64,000 nt of DNA from Auanema rhodensis (Eukaryota; Nematoda; Chromadorea; Rhabditida; Rhabditidae), in NCBI GenBank assembly GCA_964057225.1, contig OZ059900.1, forward strand, positions 14,895,638-14,959,637, read 5' to 3'. A program made the position numbers and the translations under genes. Under the pieces are notes generated by a model. It saw only the letters and a program-made list of their open reading frames with translations, was not told the DNA's origin and searched no databases. Below, in pieces: positions 41,597-54,546 of the stretch; position 1 is the stretch's first letter; each line of letters begins with the position of its first letter.

Positions 41597-41962
41597 TTGA
41601 ATTTGCACTTAGAAACTTTCATTAAGAGTGTGAGTTTGAATTATTTTAGAAAAATGAAACACTGTCTCTAACATATCTTGATTTATGGCCTACTTTACTC
41701 AAAGAGCTAATTGAAGTTTGGTGTTAGAATGAAGAATTGATTAACGCTGACGTTCCATTTTTTTTCATCGTAATTGAGATAGAACATTTAAATTAAATGG
41801 AAATGTTTAAAAATTTAGAAAAAATCACAAGCTCAAATCACTTTTGAAAAAACAGAAAGTTTAAAACAACCTTTTTTCTAATAATTATCTTTTTAATTCG
41901 ACTTTTGGAAGAAAACAAAAATAGCATAACATTCAATAACGATGAATCAGAACAAAAACATT

Positions 41963-42034
41963 CTCCCCGGCCGGGAATTGAACCCGGGTCTCGCATGTGA
42001 CAGACGCGGATACTCACCACTATACTACCGAGGA
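41963..42034 (-). tRNA. tRNA-Asp(GTC), right copy 5
   Basis: Consensus; S spacer. Confidence 0.96.
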
Positions 42035-42400
42035 TTGAATTTGCACTTAGAAACTTTCATTAAGAGTGTGAGTTTGAATTATTTTAGAAAAATGAAACAC
42101 TGTCTCTAACATATCTTGATTTATGGCCTACTTTACTCAAAGAGCTAATTGAAGTTTGGTGTTAGAATGAACAATTGATTAACGCTGACGTTCCATTTTT
42201 TTTCATCGTAATTGAGATAGAACGTTTAAATTAAATGGAAATGTTTAAAAATTTAGAAAAAATCACAAGCTCAAATCACTTTTGAAAAAACAGAAAGTTT
42301 AAAACAACCTTTTTTCTAATAATTATCTTTTTAATTCGACTTTTGGAAGAAAACAAAAATAGCATAACATTCAATAACGATGAATCAGAACAAAAACATT

Positions 42401-42472
42401 CTCCCCGGCCGGGAATTGAACCCGGGTCTCGCATGTGACAGACGCGGATACTCACCACTATACTACCGAGGA
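42401..42472 (-). tRNA. tRNA-Asp(GTC), right copy 6
   Basis: Consensus; S spacer. Confidence 0.96.
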
Positions 42473-42838
42473 TTGAATTTGCACTTAGAAACTTTCATTA
42501 AGAGTGTGAGTTTGAATTATTTTAGAAAAATGAAACACTGTCTCTAACATATCTTGATTTATGGCCTACTTTACTCAAAGAGCTAATTGAAGTTTGGTGT
42601 TAGAATGAAGAATTGATTAACGCTGACGTTCCATTTTTTTTCATCGTAATTGAGATAGAACATTTAAATTAAATGGAAATGTTTAAAAATTTAGAAAAAA
42701 TCACAAGCTCAAATCACTTTTGAAAAAACAGAAAGTTTAAAACAACCTTTTTTCTAATAATTATCTTTTTAATTCGACTTTTGGAAGAAAACAAAAATAG
42801 CATAACATTCAATAACGATGAATCAGAACAAAAACATT

Positions 42839-42910
42839 CTCCCCGGCCGGGAATTGAACCCGGGTCTCGCATGTGACAGACGCGGATACTCACCACTATA
42901 CTACCGAGGA
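42839..42910 (-). tRNA. tRNA-Asp(GTC), right copy 7
   Basis: Consensus; S spacer. Confidence 0.96.
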
Positions 42911-43276
42911 TTGAATTTGCACTTAGAAACTTTCATTAAGAGTGTGAGTTTGAATTATAGTAGAAAAATGAAACACTGTCTCTAACATATCTTGATTTAT
43001 GGCCTACTTTACTCAAAGAGCTAATTGAAGTTTGGTGTTAGAATGAACAATTGATTAACGCTGACGTTCCATTTTTTTTCATCGTAATTGAGATAGAACA
43101 TTTAAATTAAATGGAAATGTTTAAAAATTTAGAAAAAATCACAAGCTCAAATCACTTTTGAAAAAACAGAAAGTTTAAAACAACCTTTTTTCTAATAATT
43201 ATCTTTTTAATTCGACTTTTGGAAGAAAACAAAAATAGCATAACATTCAATAACGATGAATCAGAACAAAAACATT

Positions 43277-43348
43277 CTCCCCGGCCGGGAATTGAACCCG
43301 GGTCTCGCATGTGACAGACGCGGATACTCACCACTATACTACCGAGGA
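43277..43348 (-). tRNA. tRNA-Asp(GTC), right copy 8
   Basis: Consensus; S spacer. Confidence 0.96.
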
Positions 43349-43714
43349 TTGAATTTGCACTTAGAAACTTTCATTAAGAGTGTGAGTTTGAATTATAGTA
43401 GAAAAATGAAACCCTGTCTCTAACATATCTTGATTTATGGCCTACTTTACTCAAAGAGCTAATTGAAGTTTGGTGTTAGAATGAACAATTGATTAACGCT
43501 GACGTTCCATTTTTTTTCATCGTAATTGAGATAGAACATTTAAATTAAATGGAAATGTTTAAAAATTTAGAAAAAATCACAAGCTCAAATGACTTTTGAA
43601 AAAACAGAAAGTTTAAAACAACCTTTTTTCTAATAATTATCTTTTTAATTCGACTTTTGGAAGAAAACAAAAATAGCATAACATTCAATAACGATGAATC
43701 AGAACAAAAACATT

Positions 43715-43786
43715 CTCCCCGGCCGGGAATTGAACCCGGGTCTCGCATGTGACAGACGCGGATACTCACCACTATACTACCGAGGA
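43715..43786 (-). tRNA. tRNA-Asp(GTC), right copy 9
   Basis: Consensus; S spacer but with the ctcaaatgac marker, a recombinant combination. Confidence 0.96.
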
Positions 43787-44152
43787 TTGAATTTGCACTT
43801 AGAAACTTTCATTAAGAGTGTGAGTTTGAATTATAGTAGAAAAATGAAACACTGTCTCTAACATATCTTGATTTATGGCCTACTTTACTCAAAGAGCTAA
43901 TTGAAGTTTGGTGTTAGAATGAACAATTGATTAACGCTGACGTTTCAATTTTTTTCATCGTAATTGAGATAGAACATTTAAATTAAATGGAAATGTTTAA
44001 AAATTTAGAAAAAATCACAAGCTCAAATCACTTTTGAAAAAACAGAAAGTTTAAAACAACCTTTTTTCTAATAATTATCTTTTTAATTCGACTTTTGGAA
44101 GAAAACAAAAATAGCATAACATTCAATAACGATGAATCAGAACAAAAACATT

Positions 44153-44224
44153 CTCCCCGGCCGGGAATTGAACCCGGGTCTCGCATGTGACAGACGCGGA
44201 TACTCACCACTATACTACCGAGGA
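44153..44224 (-). tRNA. tRNA-Asp(GTC), right copy 10
   Basis: Consensus; S spacer. Confidence 0.96.
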
Positions 44225-44590
44225 TTGAATTTGCACTTAGAAACTTTCATTAAGAGTGTGAGTTTGAATTATTTTAGAAAAATGAAACACTGTCTCTAAC
44301 ATATCTTGATTTATGGCCTACTTTACTCAAAGAGCTAATTGAAGTTTGGTGTTAGAATGAACAATTGATTAACGCTGACGTTCCAATTTTTTTCATCGTA
44401 ATTGAGATAGAACATTTAAATTAAATGGAAATGTTTAAAAATTTAGAAAAAATCACAAGCTCAAATGACTTTTGAAAAAACAGAAAGTTTAAAACAACCT
44501 TTTTTCTAATAATTATCTTTTTTATCCGACTTTTGTAAAAAAACAAAAATAGCATAACATTCAATAACGATGAATCAGAACAAAAACATT

Positions 44591-44662
44591 CTCCCCGGCC
44601 GGGAATTGAACCCGGGTCTCGCATGTGACAGACGCGGATACTCACCACTATACTACCGAGGA
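44591..44662 (-). tRNA. tRNA-Asp(GTC), right copy 11
   Basis: Consensus; Y spacer with ctcaaatgac; first unit of higher-order block A. Confidence 0.96.
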
Positions 44663-45028
44663 TTGAATTTGCACTTAGAAACTTTCATTCAGAGTGTGAG
44701 TTTGAATTATAGTAGAAAAATGAAACACTGTCTCTAACATATCTTGATTTATGGCCTACTTTACTCAAAGAGCTAATTGAAGTTTGGTGTTAGAATGAAC
44801 AATTGATTAACGCTGACGTTCCATTTTTTTTCATCGTAATTGAGATAGAACATTTAAATTAAATGGAAATGTTTAAAAATTTAGAAAAAATCACAAGCTC
44901 AAATCACTTTTGAAAAAACAGAAAGTTTAAAACAACCTTTTTTCTAATAATTATCTTTTTAATTCGACTTTTGGAAGAAAACAAAAATAGCATAACATTC
45001 AATAACGATGAATCAGAACAAAAACATT

Positions 45029-45100
45029 CTCCCCGGCCGGGAATTGAACCCGGGTCTCGCATGTGACAGACGCGGATACTCACCACTATACTACCGAGGA
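45029..45100 (-). tRNA. tRNA-Asp(GTC), right copy 12
   Basis: Consensus; S spacer; the extra unit that block A has over the other blocks. Confidence 0.96.
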
Positions 45101-45466
45101 TTGAATTTGCACTTAGAAACTTTCATTCAGAGTGTGAGTTTGAATTATAGTAGAAAAATGAAACACTGTCTCTAACATATCTTGATTTATGGCCTACTTT
45201 ACTCAAAGAGCTAATTGAAGTTTGGTGTTAAAATGAACAATTGATTAACGCTGACGTTCCAATTTTTTTCATCGTATTTGAGATAGAACATTTAAATTAA
45301 ATGGAAATGTTTAAAAATTTAGAAAAAATCACAAGCTCAAATCACTTTTGAAAAAACAGAAAGTTTAAAACAACCTTTTTTCTAATAATTATCTTTTTTA
45401 TCCGACTTTTGTAAAAAAACAAAAATAGCATAACATTCAATAACGATGAATCAGAACAAAAACATT

Positions 45467-45538
45467 CTCCCCGGCCGGGAATTGAACCCGGGTCTCGCAT
45501 GTGACAGACGCGGATACTCACCACTATACTACCGAGGA
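45467..45538 (-). tRNA. tRNA-Asp(GTC), right copy 13
   Basis: Consensus; Y spacer. Confidence 0.96.
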
Positions 45539-45904
45539 TTGAATTTGCACTTAGAAACTTTCATTCAGAGTGTGAGTTTGAATTATAGTAGAAAAATGAA
45601 ACACTGTCTCTAACATATCTTGATTTATGGCCTACTTTACTCAAAGAGCTAATTGAAGTTTGGTGTTAGAATGAACAATTGATTAACGCTGACGTTCCAA
45701 TTTTTTTCATCGTAATTGAGATAGAACATTTAAATTAAATGGAAATGTTTAAAAATTTAGAAAAAATCACAAGCTCAAATCACTTTTGAAAAAACAGAAA
45801 GTTTAAAACAACCTTTTTTCTAATAATTATCTTTTTAATTCGACTTTTGGAAGAAAACAAAAATAGCATAACATTCAATAACGATGAATCAGAACAAAAA
45901 CATT

Positions 45905-45976
45905 CTCCCCGGCCGGGAATTGAACCCGGGTCTCGCATGTGACAGACGCGGATACTCACCACTATACTACCGAGGA
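45905..45976 (-). tRNA. tRNA-Asp(GTC), right copy 14
   Basis: Consensus; S spacer. Confidence 0.96.
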
Positions 45977-46342
45977 TTGAATTTGCACTTAGAAACTTTC
46001 ATTAAGAGTGTGAGTTTGAATTATTTTAGAAAAATGAAACACTGTCTCTAACATATCTTGATTTATGGCCTACTTTACTCAAAGAGCTAATTGAAGTTTG
46101 GTGTTAGAATGAACAATTGATTAACGCTGACGTTCCATTTTTTTTCATCGTAATTGAGATAGAACATTTAAATTAAATGGAAATGTTTAAAAATTTAGAA
46201 AAAATCACAAGCTCAAATGACTTTTGAAAAAACAGAAAGTTTAAAACAACCTTTTTTCTAATAATTATCTTTTTTATCCGACTTTTGTAAAAAAACAAAA
46301 ATAGCATAACATTCAATAACGATGAATCAAAACAAAAACATT

Positions 46343-46414
46343 CTCCCCGGCCGGGAATTGAACCCGGGTCTCGCATGTGACAGACGCGGATACTCACCAC
46401 TATACTACCGAGGA
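46343..46414 (-). tRNA. tRNA-Asp(GTC), right copy 15
   Basis: Consensus gene; Y spacer with ctcaaatgac and gaatcaaaac (for gaatcagaac) just past the terminator, a block marker. Confidence 0.96.
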
Positions 46415-46780
46415 TTGAATTTGCACTTAGAAACTTTCATTCAGAGTGTGAGTTCGAATTATAGTAGAAAAATGAAACACTGTCTCTAACATATCTTGAT
46501 TTATGGCCTACTTTACTCAAAGAGCTAATTGAAGTTTGGTGTTAGAATGAACAATTGATTAACGCTGACGTTTCAATTTTTTTCATCGTAATTGAGATAG
46601 AACATTTAAATTAAATGGAAATGTTTAAAAATTTAGAAAAAATCACAAGCTCAAATCACTTTTGAAAAAACAGAAAGTTTAAAACAACCTTTTTTCTAAT
46701 AATTATCTTTTTTATCCGACTTTTGGAAGAAAACAAAAATAGCATAACATTCAATAACGATGAATCAGAACAAAAACATT

Positions 46781-46852
46781 CTCCCCGGCCGGGAATTGAA
46801 CCCGGGTCTCGCATGTGACAGACGCGGATACTCACCACTATACTACCAAGGA
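46781..46852 (-). tRNA. tRNA-Asp(GTC), right copy 16, C5T variant
   Basis: C5 is T, giving a T5-G68 wobble instead of a C-G pair; probably still functional. S spacer with ttatccg. Confidence 0.9.
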
Positions 46853-47218
46853 TTGAATTTGCACTTAGAAACTTTCATTAAGAGTGTGAGTTTGAATTAT
46901 AGTAGAAAAATGAAACACTGTCTCTAACATATCTTGATTTATGGCCTACTTTACTCAAAGAGCTAATTGAAGTTTGGTGTTAGAATGAACAATTGATTAA
47001 CGCTGACGTTCCATTTTTTTTCATCGTAATTGAGATAGAACATTTAAATTAAATGGAAATGTTTAAAAATTTAGAAAAAATCACAAGCTCAAATCACTTT
47101 TGAAAAAACAGAAAGTTTAAAACAACCTTTTTTCTAATAATTATCTTTTTAATTCGACTTTTGGAAGAAAACAAAAATAGCATAACATTCAATAACGATG
47201 AATCAGAACAAAAACATT

Positions 47219-47290
47219 CTCCCCGGCCGGGAATTGAACCCGGGTCTCGCATGTGACAGACGCGGATACTCACCACTATACTACCGAGGA
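47219..47290 (-). tRNA. tRNA-Asp(GTC), right copy 17
   Basis: Consensus; S spacer. Confidence 0.96.
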
Positions 47291-47656
47291 TTGAATTTGC
47301 ACTTAGAAACTTTCATTAAGAGTGTGAGTTTGAATTATAGTAGAAAAATGAAACACTGTCTCTAACATATCTTGATTTATGGCCTACTTTACTCAAAGAG
47401 CTAATTGAAGTTTGGTGTTAAAATGAACAATTGATTAACGCTGACGTTTCAATTTTTTTCATCGTAATTGAGATAGAACATTTAAATTAAATGGAAATGT
47501 TTAAAAATTTAGAAAAAATCACAAGCTCAAATCACTTTTGAAAAAACAGAAAGTTTAAAACAACCTTTTTTCTAATAATTATCTTTTTAATTCGACTTTT
47601 GGAAGAAAACAAAAATAGCATAACATTCAATAACGATGAATCAGAACAAAAACATT

Positions 47657-47728
47657 CTCCCCGGCCGGGAACTGAACCCGGGTCTCGCATGTGACAGACG
47701 CGGATACTCACCACTATACTACCGAGGA
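47657..47728 (-). tRNA. tRNA-Asp(GTC), right copy 18, A58G variant
   Basis: The near-invariant A58 of the T-loop is G, which also alters the B box; reduced function is likely. Adjacent to the first 156-bp insertion. Confidence 0.8.
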
Positions 47729-47796
47729 TTGAATTTGCACTTAGAAACTTTCATTAAGAGTGTGAGTTTGAATTATAGTAGAAAAATGAAACACTG

Positions 47797-47952
47797 TTGT
47801 GGCGTTATACCACAAGTGTATAGTATGGTTGGAAGTAAAACACAAAGCAAATATGTAAAAAAGGGTTTATTGATGAATTAACAAGACAAGCACGGAATAA
47901 AATCACTGACTGCGAACGTTGAAAATGTAAGACCTACTCGCTTATCGCGACA
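47797..47952. mobile_element. 156-bp insertion in array unit (copy 1)
   Basis: Inserted in the spacer between right copies 18 and 19, flanked by ACTG at 47793-47796 and 47953-47956. It begins TTGTGGCGTTAT and ends ATAAGC-type sequence as TATCGCGACA; the ends are loosely inverted (TTGTGGCG against TGTCGCG on the other strand). It carries no ORF of its own and could be a MITE or a solo LTR of a very small element. Confidence 0.75.
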
Positions 47953-48254
47953 ACTGTCTCTAACATATCTTGATTTATGGCCTACTTTACTCAAAGAGCT
48001 AATGGAAGTTTGGTGTTAGAATGAACAATTGATTAACGCTGACGTTTCAATTTTTTTCATCGTAATTGAGATAGAACATTTAAATTAAATGGAAATGTTT
48101 AAAAATTTAGAAAAAATCACAAGCTCAAATCACTTTTGAAAAAACAGAAAGTTTAAAACAACCTTTTTTCTAATAATTATCTTTTTAATTCGACTTTTGG
48201 AAGAAAACAAAAATAGCATAACATTCAATAACGATGAATCAGAACAAAAACATT

Positions 48255-48326
48255 CTCCCCGGCCGGGAATTGAACCCGGGTCTCGCATGTGACAGACGCG
48301 GATACTCACCACTATACTACCGAGGA
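48255..48326 (-). tRNA. tRNA-Asp(GTC), right copy 19
   Basis: Consensus; S spacer; separated from copy 18 by a 598-bp unit. Confidence 0.96.
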
Positions 48327-48692
48327 TTGAATTTGCACTTAGAAACTTTCATTAAGAGTGTGAGTTTGAATTATTTTAGAAAAATGAAACACTGTCTCTA
48401 ACATATCTTGATTTATGGCCTACTTTACTCAAAGAGCTAATTGAAGTTTGGTGTTAGAATGAACAATTGATTAACGCTGACGTTCCATTTTTTTTCATCG
48501 TAATTGAGATAGAACATTTAAATTAAATGGAAATGTTTAAAAATTTAGAAAAAATCACAAGCTCAAATGACTTTTGAAAAAACAGAAAGTTTAAAACAAC
48601 CTTTTTTCTAATAATTATCTTTTTTATCCGACTTTTGTAAAAAAACAAAAATAGCATAACATTCAATAACGATGAATCAGAACAAAAACATT

Positions 48693-48764
48693 CTCCCCGG
48701 CCGGGAATTGAACCCGGGTCTCGCATGTGACAGACGCGGATACTCACCACTATACTACCGAGGA
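48693..48764 (-). tRNA. tRNA-Asp(GTC), right copy 20
   Basis: Consensus; Y spacer with ctcaaatgac. Confidence 0.96.
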
Positions 48765-49130
48765 TTGAATTTGCACTTAGAAACTTTCATTAAGAGTGTG
48801 AGTTTGAATTATTTTAGAAAAATGAAACACTGTCTCTAACATATCTTGATTTATGGCCTACTTTACTCAAAGAGCTAATTGAAGTTTGGTGTTAGAATGA
48901 ACAATTGATTAACGCTGACGTTCCATTTTTTTTCATCGTAATTGAGATAGAACATTTAAATTAAATGGAAATGTTTAAAAATTTAGAAAAAATCACAAGC
49001 TCAAATGACTTTTGAAAAAACAGAAAGTTTAAAACAACCTTTTTTCTAATAATTATCTTTTTTATCCGACTTTTGTAAAAAAACAAAAATAGCATAACAT
49101 TCAATAACGATGAATCAGAACAAAAACATT

Positions 49131-49202
49131 CTCCCCGGCCGGGAATTGAACCCGGGTCTCGCATGTGACAGACGCGGATACTCACCACTATACTACCGAG
49201 GA
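49131..49202 (-). tRNA. tRNA-Asp(GTC), right copy 21
   Basis: Consensus; Y spacer with ctcaaatgac; first unit of block B. Confidence 0.96.
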
Positions 49203-49568
49203 TTGAATTTGCACTTAGAAACTTTCATTCAGAGTGTGAGTTTGAATTATAGTAGAAAAATGAAACACTGTCTCTAACATATCTTGATTTATGGCCTACT
49301 TTACTCAAAGAGCTAATTGAAGTTTGGTGTTAGAATGAACAATTGATTAACGCTGACGTTCCAATTTTTTTCATCGTATTTGAGATAGAACATTTAAATT
49401 AAATGGAAATGTTTAAAAATTTAGAAAAAATCACAAGCTCAAATCACTTTTGAAAAAACAGAAAGTTTAAAACAACCTTTTTTCTAATAATTATCTTTTT
49501 TATCCGACTTTTGTAAAAAAACAAAAATAGCATAACATTCAATAACGATGAATCAGAACAAAAACATT

Positions 49569-49640
49569 CTCCCCGGCCGGGAATTGAACCCGGGTCTCGC
49601 ATGTGACAGACGCGGATACTCACCACTATACTACCGAGGA
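49569..49640 (-). tRNA. tRNA-Asp(GTC), right copy 22
   Basis: Consensus; Y spacer. Confidence 0.96.
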
Positions 49641-50006
49641 TTGAATTTGCACTTAGAAACTTTCATTCAGAGTGTGAGTTTGAATTATAGTAGAAAAATG
49701 AAACACTGTCTCTAACATATCTTGATTTATGGCCTACTTTACTCAAAGAGCTAATTGAAGTTTGGTGTTAGAATGAACAATTGATTAACGCTGACGTTCC
49801 AATTTTTTTCATCGTAATTGAGATAGAACATTTAAATTAAATGGAAATGTTTAAAAATTTAGAAAAAATCACAAGCTCAAATCACTTTTGAAAAAACAGA
49901 AAGTTTAAAACAACCTTTTTTCTAATAATTATCTTTTTAATTCGACTTTTGGAAGAAAACAAAAATAGCATAACATTCAATAACGATGAATCAGAACAAA
50001 AACATT

Positions 50007-50078
50007 CTCCCCGGCCGGGAATTGAACCCGGGTCTCGCATGTGACAGACGCGGATACTCACCACTATACTACCGAGGA
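50007..50078 (-). tRNA. tRNA-Asp(GTC), right copy 23
   Basis: Consensus; S spacer. Confidence 0.96.
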
Positions 50079-50444
50079 TTGAATTTGCACTTAGAAACTT
50101 TCATTAAGAGTGTGAGTTTGAATTATTTTAGAAAAATGAAACACTGTCTCTAACATATCTTGATTTATGGCCTACTTTACTCAAAGAGCTAATTGAAGTT
50201 TGGTGTTAGAATGAACAATTGATTAACGCTGACGTTCCATTTTTTTTCATCGTAATTGAGATAGAACATTTAAATTAAATGGAAATGTTTAAAAATTTAG
50301 AAAAAATCACAAGCTCAAATGACTTTTGAAAAAACAGAAAGTTTAAAACAACCTTTTTTCTAATAATTATCTTTTTTATCCGACTTTTGTAAAAAAACAA
50401 AAATAGCATAACATTCAATAACGATGAATCAAAACAAAAACATT

Positions 50445-50516
50445 CTCCCCGGCCGGGAATTGAACCCGGGTCTCGCATGTGACAGACGCGGATACTCACC
50501 ACTATACTACCGAGGA
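50445..50516 (-). tRNA. tRNA-Asp(GTC), right copy 24
   Basis: Consensus; Y spacer with ctcaaatgac and gaatcaaaac. Confidence 0.96.
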
Positions 50517-50882
50517 TTGAATTTGCACTTAGAAACTTTCATTCAGAGTGTGAGTTCGAATTATAGTAGAAAAATGAAACACTGTCTCTAACATATCTTG
50601 ATTTATGGCCTACTTTACTCAAAGAGCTAATTGAAGTTTGGTGTTAGAATGAACAATTGATTAACGCTGACGTTTCAATTTTTTTCTTCGTAATTGAGAT
50701 AGAACATTTAAATTAAATGGAAATGTTTAAAAATTTAGAAAAAATCACAAGCTCAAATCACTTTTGAAAAAACAGAAAGTTTAAAACAACCTTTTTTCTA
50801 ATAATTATCTTTTTTATCCGACTTTTGGAAGAAAACAAAAATAGCATAACATTCAATAACGATGAATCAGAACAAAAACATT

Positions 50883-50954
50883 CTCCCCGGCCGGGAATTG
50901 AACCCGGGTCTCGCATGTGACAGACGCGGATACTCACCACTATACTACCGAGGA
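50883..50954 (-). tRNA. tRNA-Asp(GTC), right copy 25
   Basis: Consensus; S spacer with ttatccg. Confidence 0.96.
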
Positions 50955-51320
50955 TTGAATTTGCACTTAGAAACTTTCATTAAGAGTGTGAGTTTGAATT
51001 ATTTTAGAAAAATGAAACACTGTCTCTAACATATCTTGATTTATGGCCTACTTTACTCAAAGAGCTAATTGAAGTTTGGTGTTAGAATGAACAATTGATT
51101 AACGCTGACGTTCCATTTTTTTTCATCGTAATTGAGATAGAACATTTAAATTAAATGGAAATGTTTAAAAATTTAGAAAAAATCACAAGCTCAAATGACT
51201 TTTGAAAAAACAGAAAGTTTAAAACAACCTTTTTTCTAATAATTATCTTTTTTATCCGACTTTTGTAAAAAAACAAAAATAGCATAACATTCAATAACGA
51301 TGAATCAGAACAAAAACATT

Positions 51321-51392
51321 CTCCCCGGCCGGGAATTGAACCCGGGTCTCGCATGTGACAGACGCGGATACTCACCACTATACTACCGAGGA
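51321..51392 (-). tRNA. tRNA-Asp(GTC), right copy 26
   Basis: Consensus; Y spacer with ctcaaatgac; first unit of block C. Confidence 0.96.
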
Positions 51393-51758
51393 TTGAATTT
51401 GCACTTAGAAACTTTCATTCAGAGTGTGAGTTTGAATTATAGTAGAAAAATGAAACACTGTCTCTAACATATCTTGATTTATGGCCTACTTTACTCAAAG
51501 AGCTAATTGAAGTTTGGTGTTAGAATGAACAATTGATTAACGCTGACGTTCCAATTTTTTTCATCGTATTTGAGATAGAACATTTAAATTAAATGGAAAT
51601 GTTTAAAAATTTAGAAAAAATCACAAGCTCAAATCACTTTTGAAAAAACAGAAAGTTTAAAACAACCTTTTTTCTAATAATTATCTTTTTTATCCGACTT
51701 TTGTAAAAAAACAAAAATAGCATAACATTCAATAACGATGAATCAGAACAAAAACATT

Positions 51759-51830
51759 CTCCCCGGCCGGGAATTGAACCCGGGTCTCGCATGTGACAGA
51801 CGCGGATACTCACCACTATACTACCGAGGA
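51759..51830 (-). tRNA. tRNA-Asp(GTC), right copy 27
   Basis: Consensus; Y spacer. Confidence 0.96.
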
Positions 51831-52196
51831 TTGAATTTGCACTTAGAAACTTTCATTCAGAGTGTGAGTTTGAATTATAGTAGAAAAATGAAACACTGTC
51901 TCTAACATATCTTGATTTATGGCCTACTTTACTCAAAGAGCTAATTGAAGTTTGGTGTTAGAATGAACAATTGATTAACGCTGACGTTCCAATTTTTTTC
52001 ATCGTAATTGAGATAGAACATTTAAATTAAATGGAAATGTTTAAAAATTTAGAAAAAATCACAAGCTCAAATCACTTTTGAAAAAACAGAAAGTTTAAAA
52101 CAACCTTTTTTCTAATAATTATCTTTTTAATTCGACTTTTGGAAGAAAACAAAAATAGCATAACATTCAATAACGATGAATCAGAACAAAAACATT

Positions 52197-52268
52197 CTCC
52201 CCGGCCGGGAATTGAACCCGGGTCTCGCATGTGACAGACGCGGATACTCACCACTATACTACCGAGGA
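52197..52268 (-). tRNA. tRNA-Asp(GTC), right copy 28
   Basis: Consensus; S spacer. Confidence 0.96.
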
Positions 52269-52634
52269 TTGAATTTGCACTTAGAAACTTTCATTAAGAG
52301 TGTGAGTTTGAATTATTTTAGAAAAATGAAACACTGTCTCTAACATATCTTGATTTATGGCCTACTTTACTCAAAGAGCTAATTGAAGTTTGGTGTTAGA
52401 ATGAACAATTGATTAACGCTGACGTTCCATTTTTTTTCATCGTAATTGAGATAGAACATTTAAATTAAATGGAAATGTTTAAAAATTTAGAAAAAATCAC
52501 AAGCTCAAATGACTTTTGAAAAAACAGAAAGTTTAAAACAACCTTTTTTCTAATAATTATCTTTTTTATCCGACTTTTGTAAAAAAACAAAAATAGCATA
52601 ACATTCAACAACGATGAATCAAAACAAAAACATT

Positions 52635-52706
52635 CTCCCCGGCCGGGAATTGAACCCGGGTCTCGCATGTGACAGACGCGGATACTCACCACTATACTAC
52701 CGAGGA
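52635..52706 (-). tRNA. tRNA-Asp(GTC), right copy 29
   Basis: Consensus; Y spacer with ctcaaatgac and gaatcaaaac. Confidence 0.96.
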
Positions 52707-53072
52707 TTGAATTTGCACTTAGAAACTTTCATTCAGAGTGTGAGTTCGAATTATAGTAGAAAAATGAAACACTGTCTCTAACATATCTTGATTTATGGCC
52801 TACTTTACTCAAAGAGCTAATTGAAGTTTGGTGTTAGAATGAACAATTGATTAACGCTGACGTTTCAATTTTTTTCATCGTAATTGAGATAGAACATTTA
52901 AATTAAATGGAAATGTTTAAAAATTTAGAAAAAATCACAAGCTCAAATCACTTTTGAAAAAACAGAAAGTTTAAAACAACCTTTTTTCTAATAATTATCT
53001 TTTTTATCCGACTTTTGGAAGAAAACAAAAATAGCATAACATTCAATAACGATGAATCAGAACAAAAACATT

Positions 53073-53144
53073 CTCCCCGGCCGGGAATTGAACCCGGGTC
53101 TCGCATGTGACAGACGCGGATACTCACCACTATACTACCGAGGA
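53073..53144 (-). tRNA. tRNA-Asp(GTC), right copy 30
   Basis: Consensus; S spacer with ttatccg. Confidence 0.96.
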
Positions 53145-53510
53145 TTGAATTTGCACTTAGAAACTTTCATTAAGAGTGTGAGTTTGAATTATAGTAGAAA
53201 AATGAAACACTGTCTCTAACATATCTTGATTTATGGCCTACTTTACTCAAAGAGCTAATTGAAGTTTGGTGTTAGAATGAACAATTGATTAACGCTGACG
53301 TTCCATTTTTTTTCATCGTAATTGAGATAGAACATTTAAATTAAATGGAAATGTTTAAAAATTTAGAAAAAATCACAAGCTCAAATCACTTTTGAAAAAA
53401 CAGAAAGTTTAAAACAACCTTTTTTCTAATAATTATCTTTTTAATTCGACTTTTGGAAGAAAACAAAAATAGCATAACATTCAATAACGATGAATCAGAA
53501 CAAAAACATT

Positions 53511-53582
53511 CTCCCCGGCCGGGAATTGAACCCGGTTCTCGCATGTGACAGACGCGGATACTCACCACTATACTACCGAGGA
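53511..53582 (-). tRNA. tRNA-Asp(GTC), right copy 31, C48A variant
   Basis: C48 of the variable loop is A, disturbing the 15-48 tertiary pair. Same change as right copy 47, exactly 7,328 bp away. Confidence 0.85.
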
Positions 53583-53948
53583 TTGAATTTGCACTTAGAA
53601 ACTTTCATTAAGAGTGTGAGTTTGAATTATAGTAGAAAAATGAAACACTGTCTCTAACATATCTTGATTTATGGCCTACTTTACTCAAAGAGCTAATTGA
53701 AGTTTGGTGTTAAAATGAACAATTGATTAACGCTGACGTTTCAATTTTTTTCATCGTAATTGAGATGGAACATTTAAATTAAATGGAAATGTTTAAAAAT
53801 TTAGAAAAAATCACAAGCTCAAATCACTTTTGAAAAAACAGAAAGTTTAAAACAACCTTTTTTCTAATAATTATCTTTTTATTTCGACTTTTGGAAGAAA
53901 ACAAAAATAGCATAACATTCAATAACGACGAATCAGAACAAAAACATT

Positions 53949-54020
53949 CTCCCCGGCCGGGAATTGAACCCGGGTCTCGCATGTGACAGACGCGGATACT
54001 CACCACTATACTACCGAGGA
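53949..54020 (-). tRNA. tRNA-Asp(GTC), right copy 32
   Basis: Consensus gene; S spacer with tttatttcg and aacgacgaat; followed by the second 156-bp insertion. Confidence 0.95.
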
Positions 54021-54088
54021 TTGAATTTGCACTTAGAAACTTTCATTAAGAGTGTGAGTTTGAATTATAGTAGAAAAATGAAACACTG

Positions 54089-54244
54089 TTGTGGCGTTAT
54101 ACCACAAGTGTATAGTATGGTTGGAAGTAAAACACAAAGCAAATATGTAAAAAAGGGTTTATTGATGAATTAACAAGACAAGCACGGAATAAAATCACTG
54201 ACTGCGAACGTTGAAAATGTAAGACCTACTCGCTTATCGCGACA
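54089..54244. mobile_element. 156-bp insertion (copy 2)
   Basis: Same sequence and same position within the unit, after right copy 32; ACTG at 54085-54088 and 54245-54248. Confidence 0.75.
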
Positions 54245-54546
54245 ACTGTCTCTAACATATCTTGATTTATGGCCTACTTTACTCAAAGAGCTAATTGAAG
54301 TTTGGTGTTAGAATGAACAATTGATTAACGCTGACGTTTCAATTTTTTTCATCGTAATTGAGATAGAACATTTAAATTAAATGGAAATGTTTAAAAATTT
54401 AGAAAAAATCACAAGCTCAAATCACTTTTGAAAAAACAGAAAGTTTAAAACAACCTTTTTTCTAATAATTATCTTTTTTATCCGACTTTTGTAAAAAAAC
54501 AAAAATAGCATAACATTCAATAACGATGAATCAGAACAAAAACATT

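Larger units (their letters stand above)
44591..47218. repeat. Higher-order block A (six units)
   Basis: Unit order Y-gac, S, Y, S, Y-gac with gaatcaaaac, S-ttatccg. It equals blocks B, C and D apart from one additional S unit (right copy 12). Confidence 0.7.
49131..51320. repeat. Higher-order block B (five units, 2,190 bp)
   Basis: Unit order Y-gac, Y, S, Y-gac with gaatcaaaac, S-ttatccg; directly followed by block C with the same order. Confidence 0.8.
51321..53510. repeat. Higher-order block C (five units, 2,190 bp)
   Basis: Tandem duplicate of block B. With the next two units (the C48A copy and the tttatttcg copy carrying the insertion) it is repeated 7,328 bp downstream as block D and its followers. 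Confidence 0.8.
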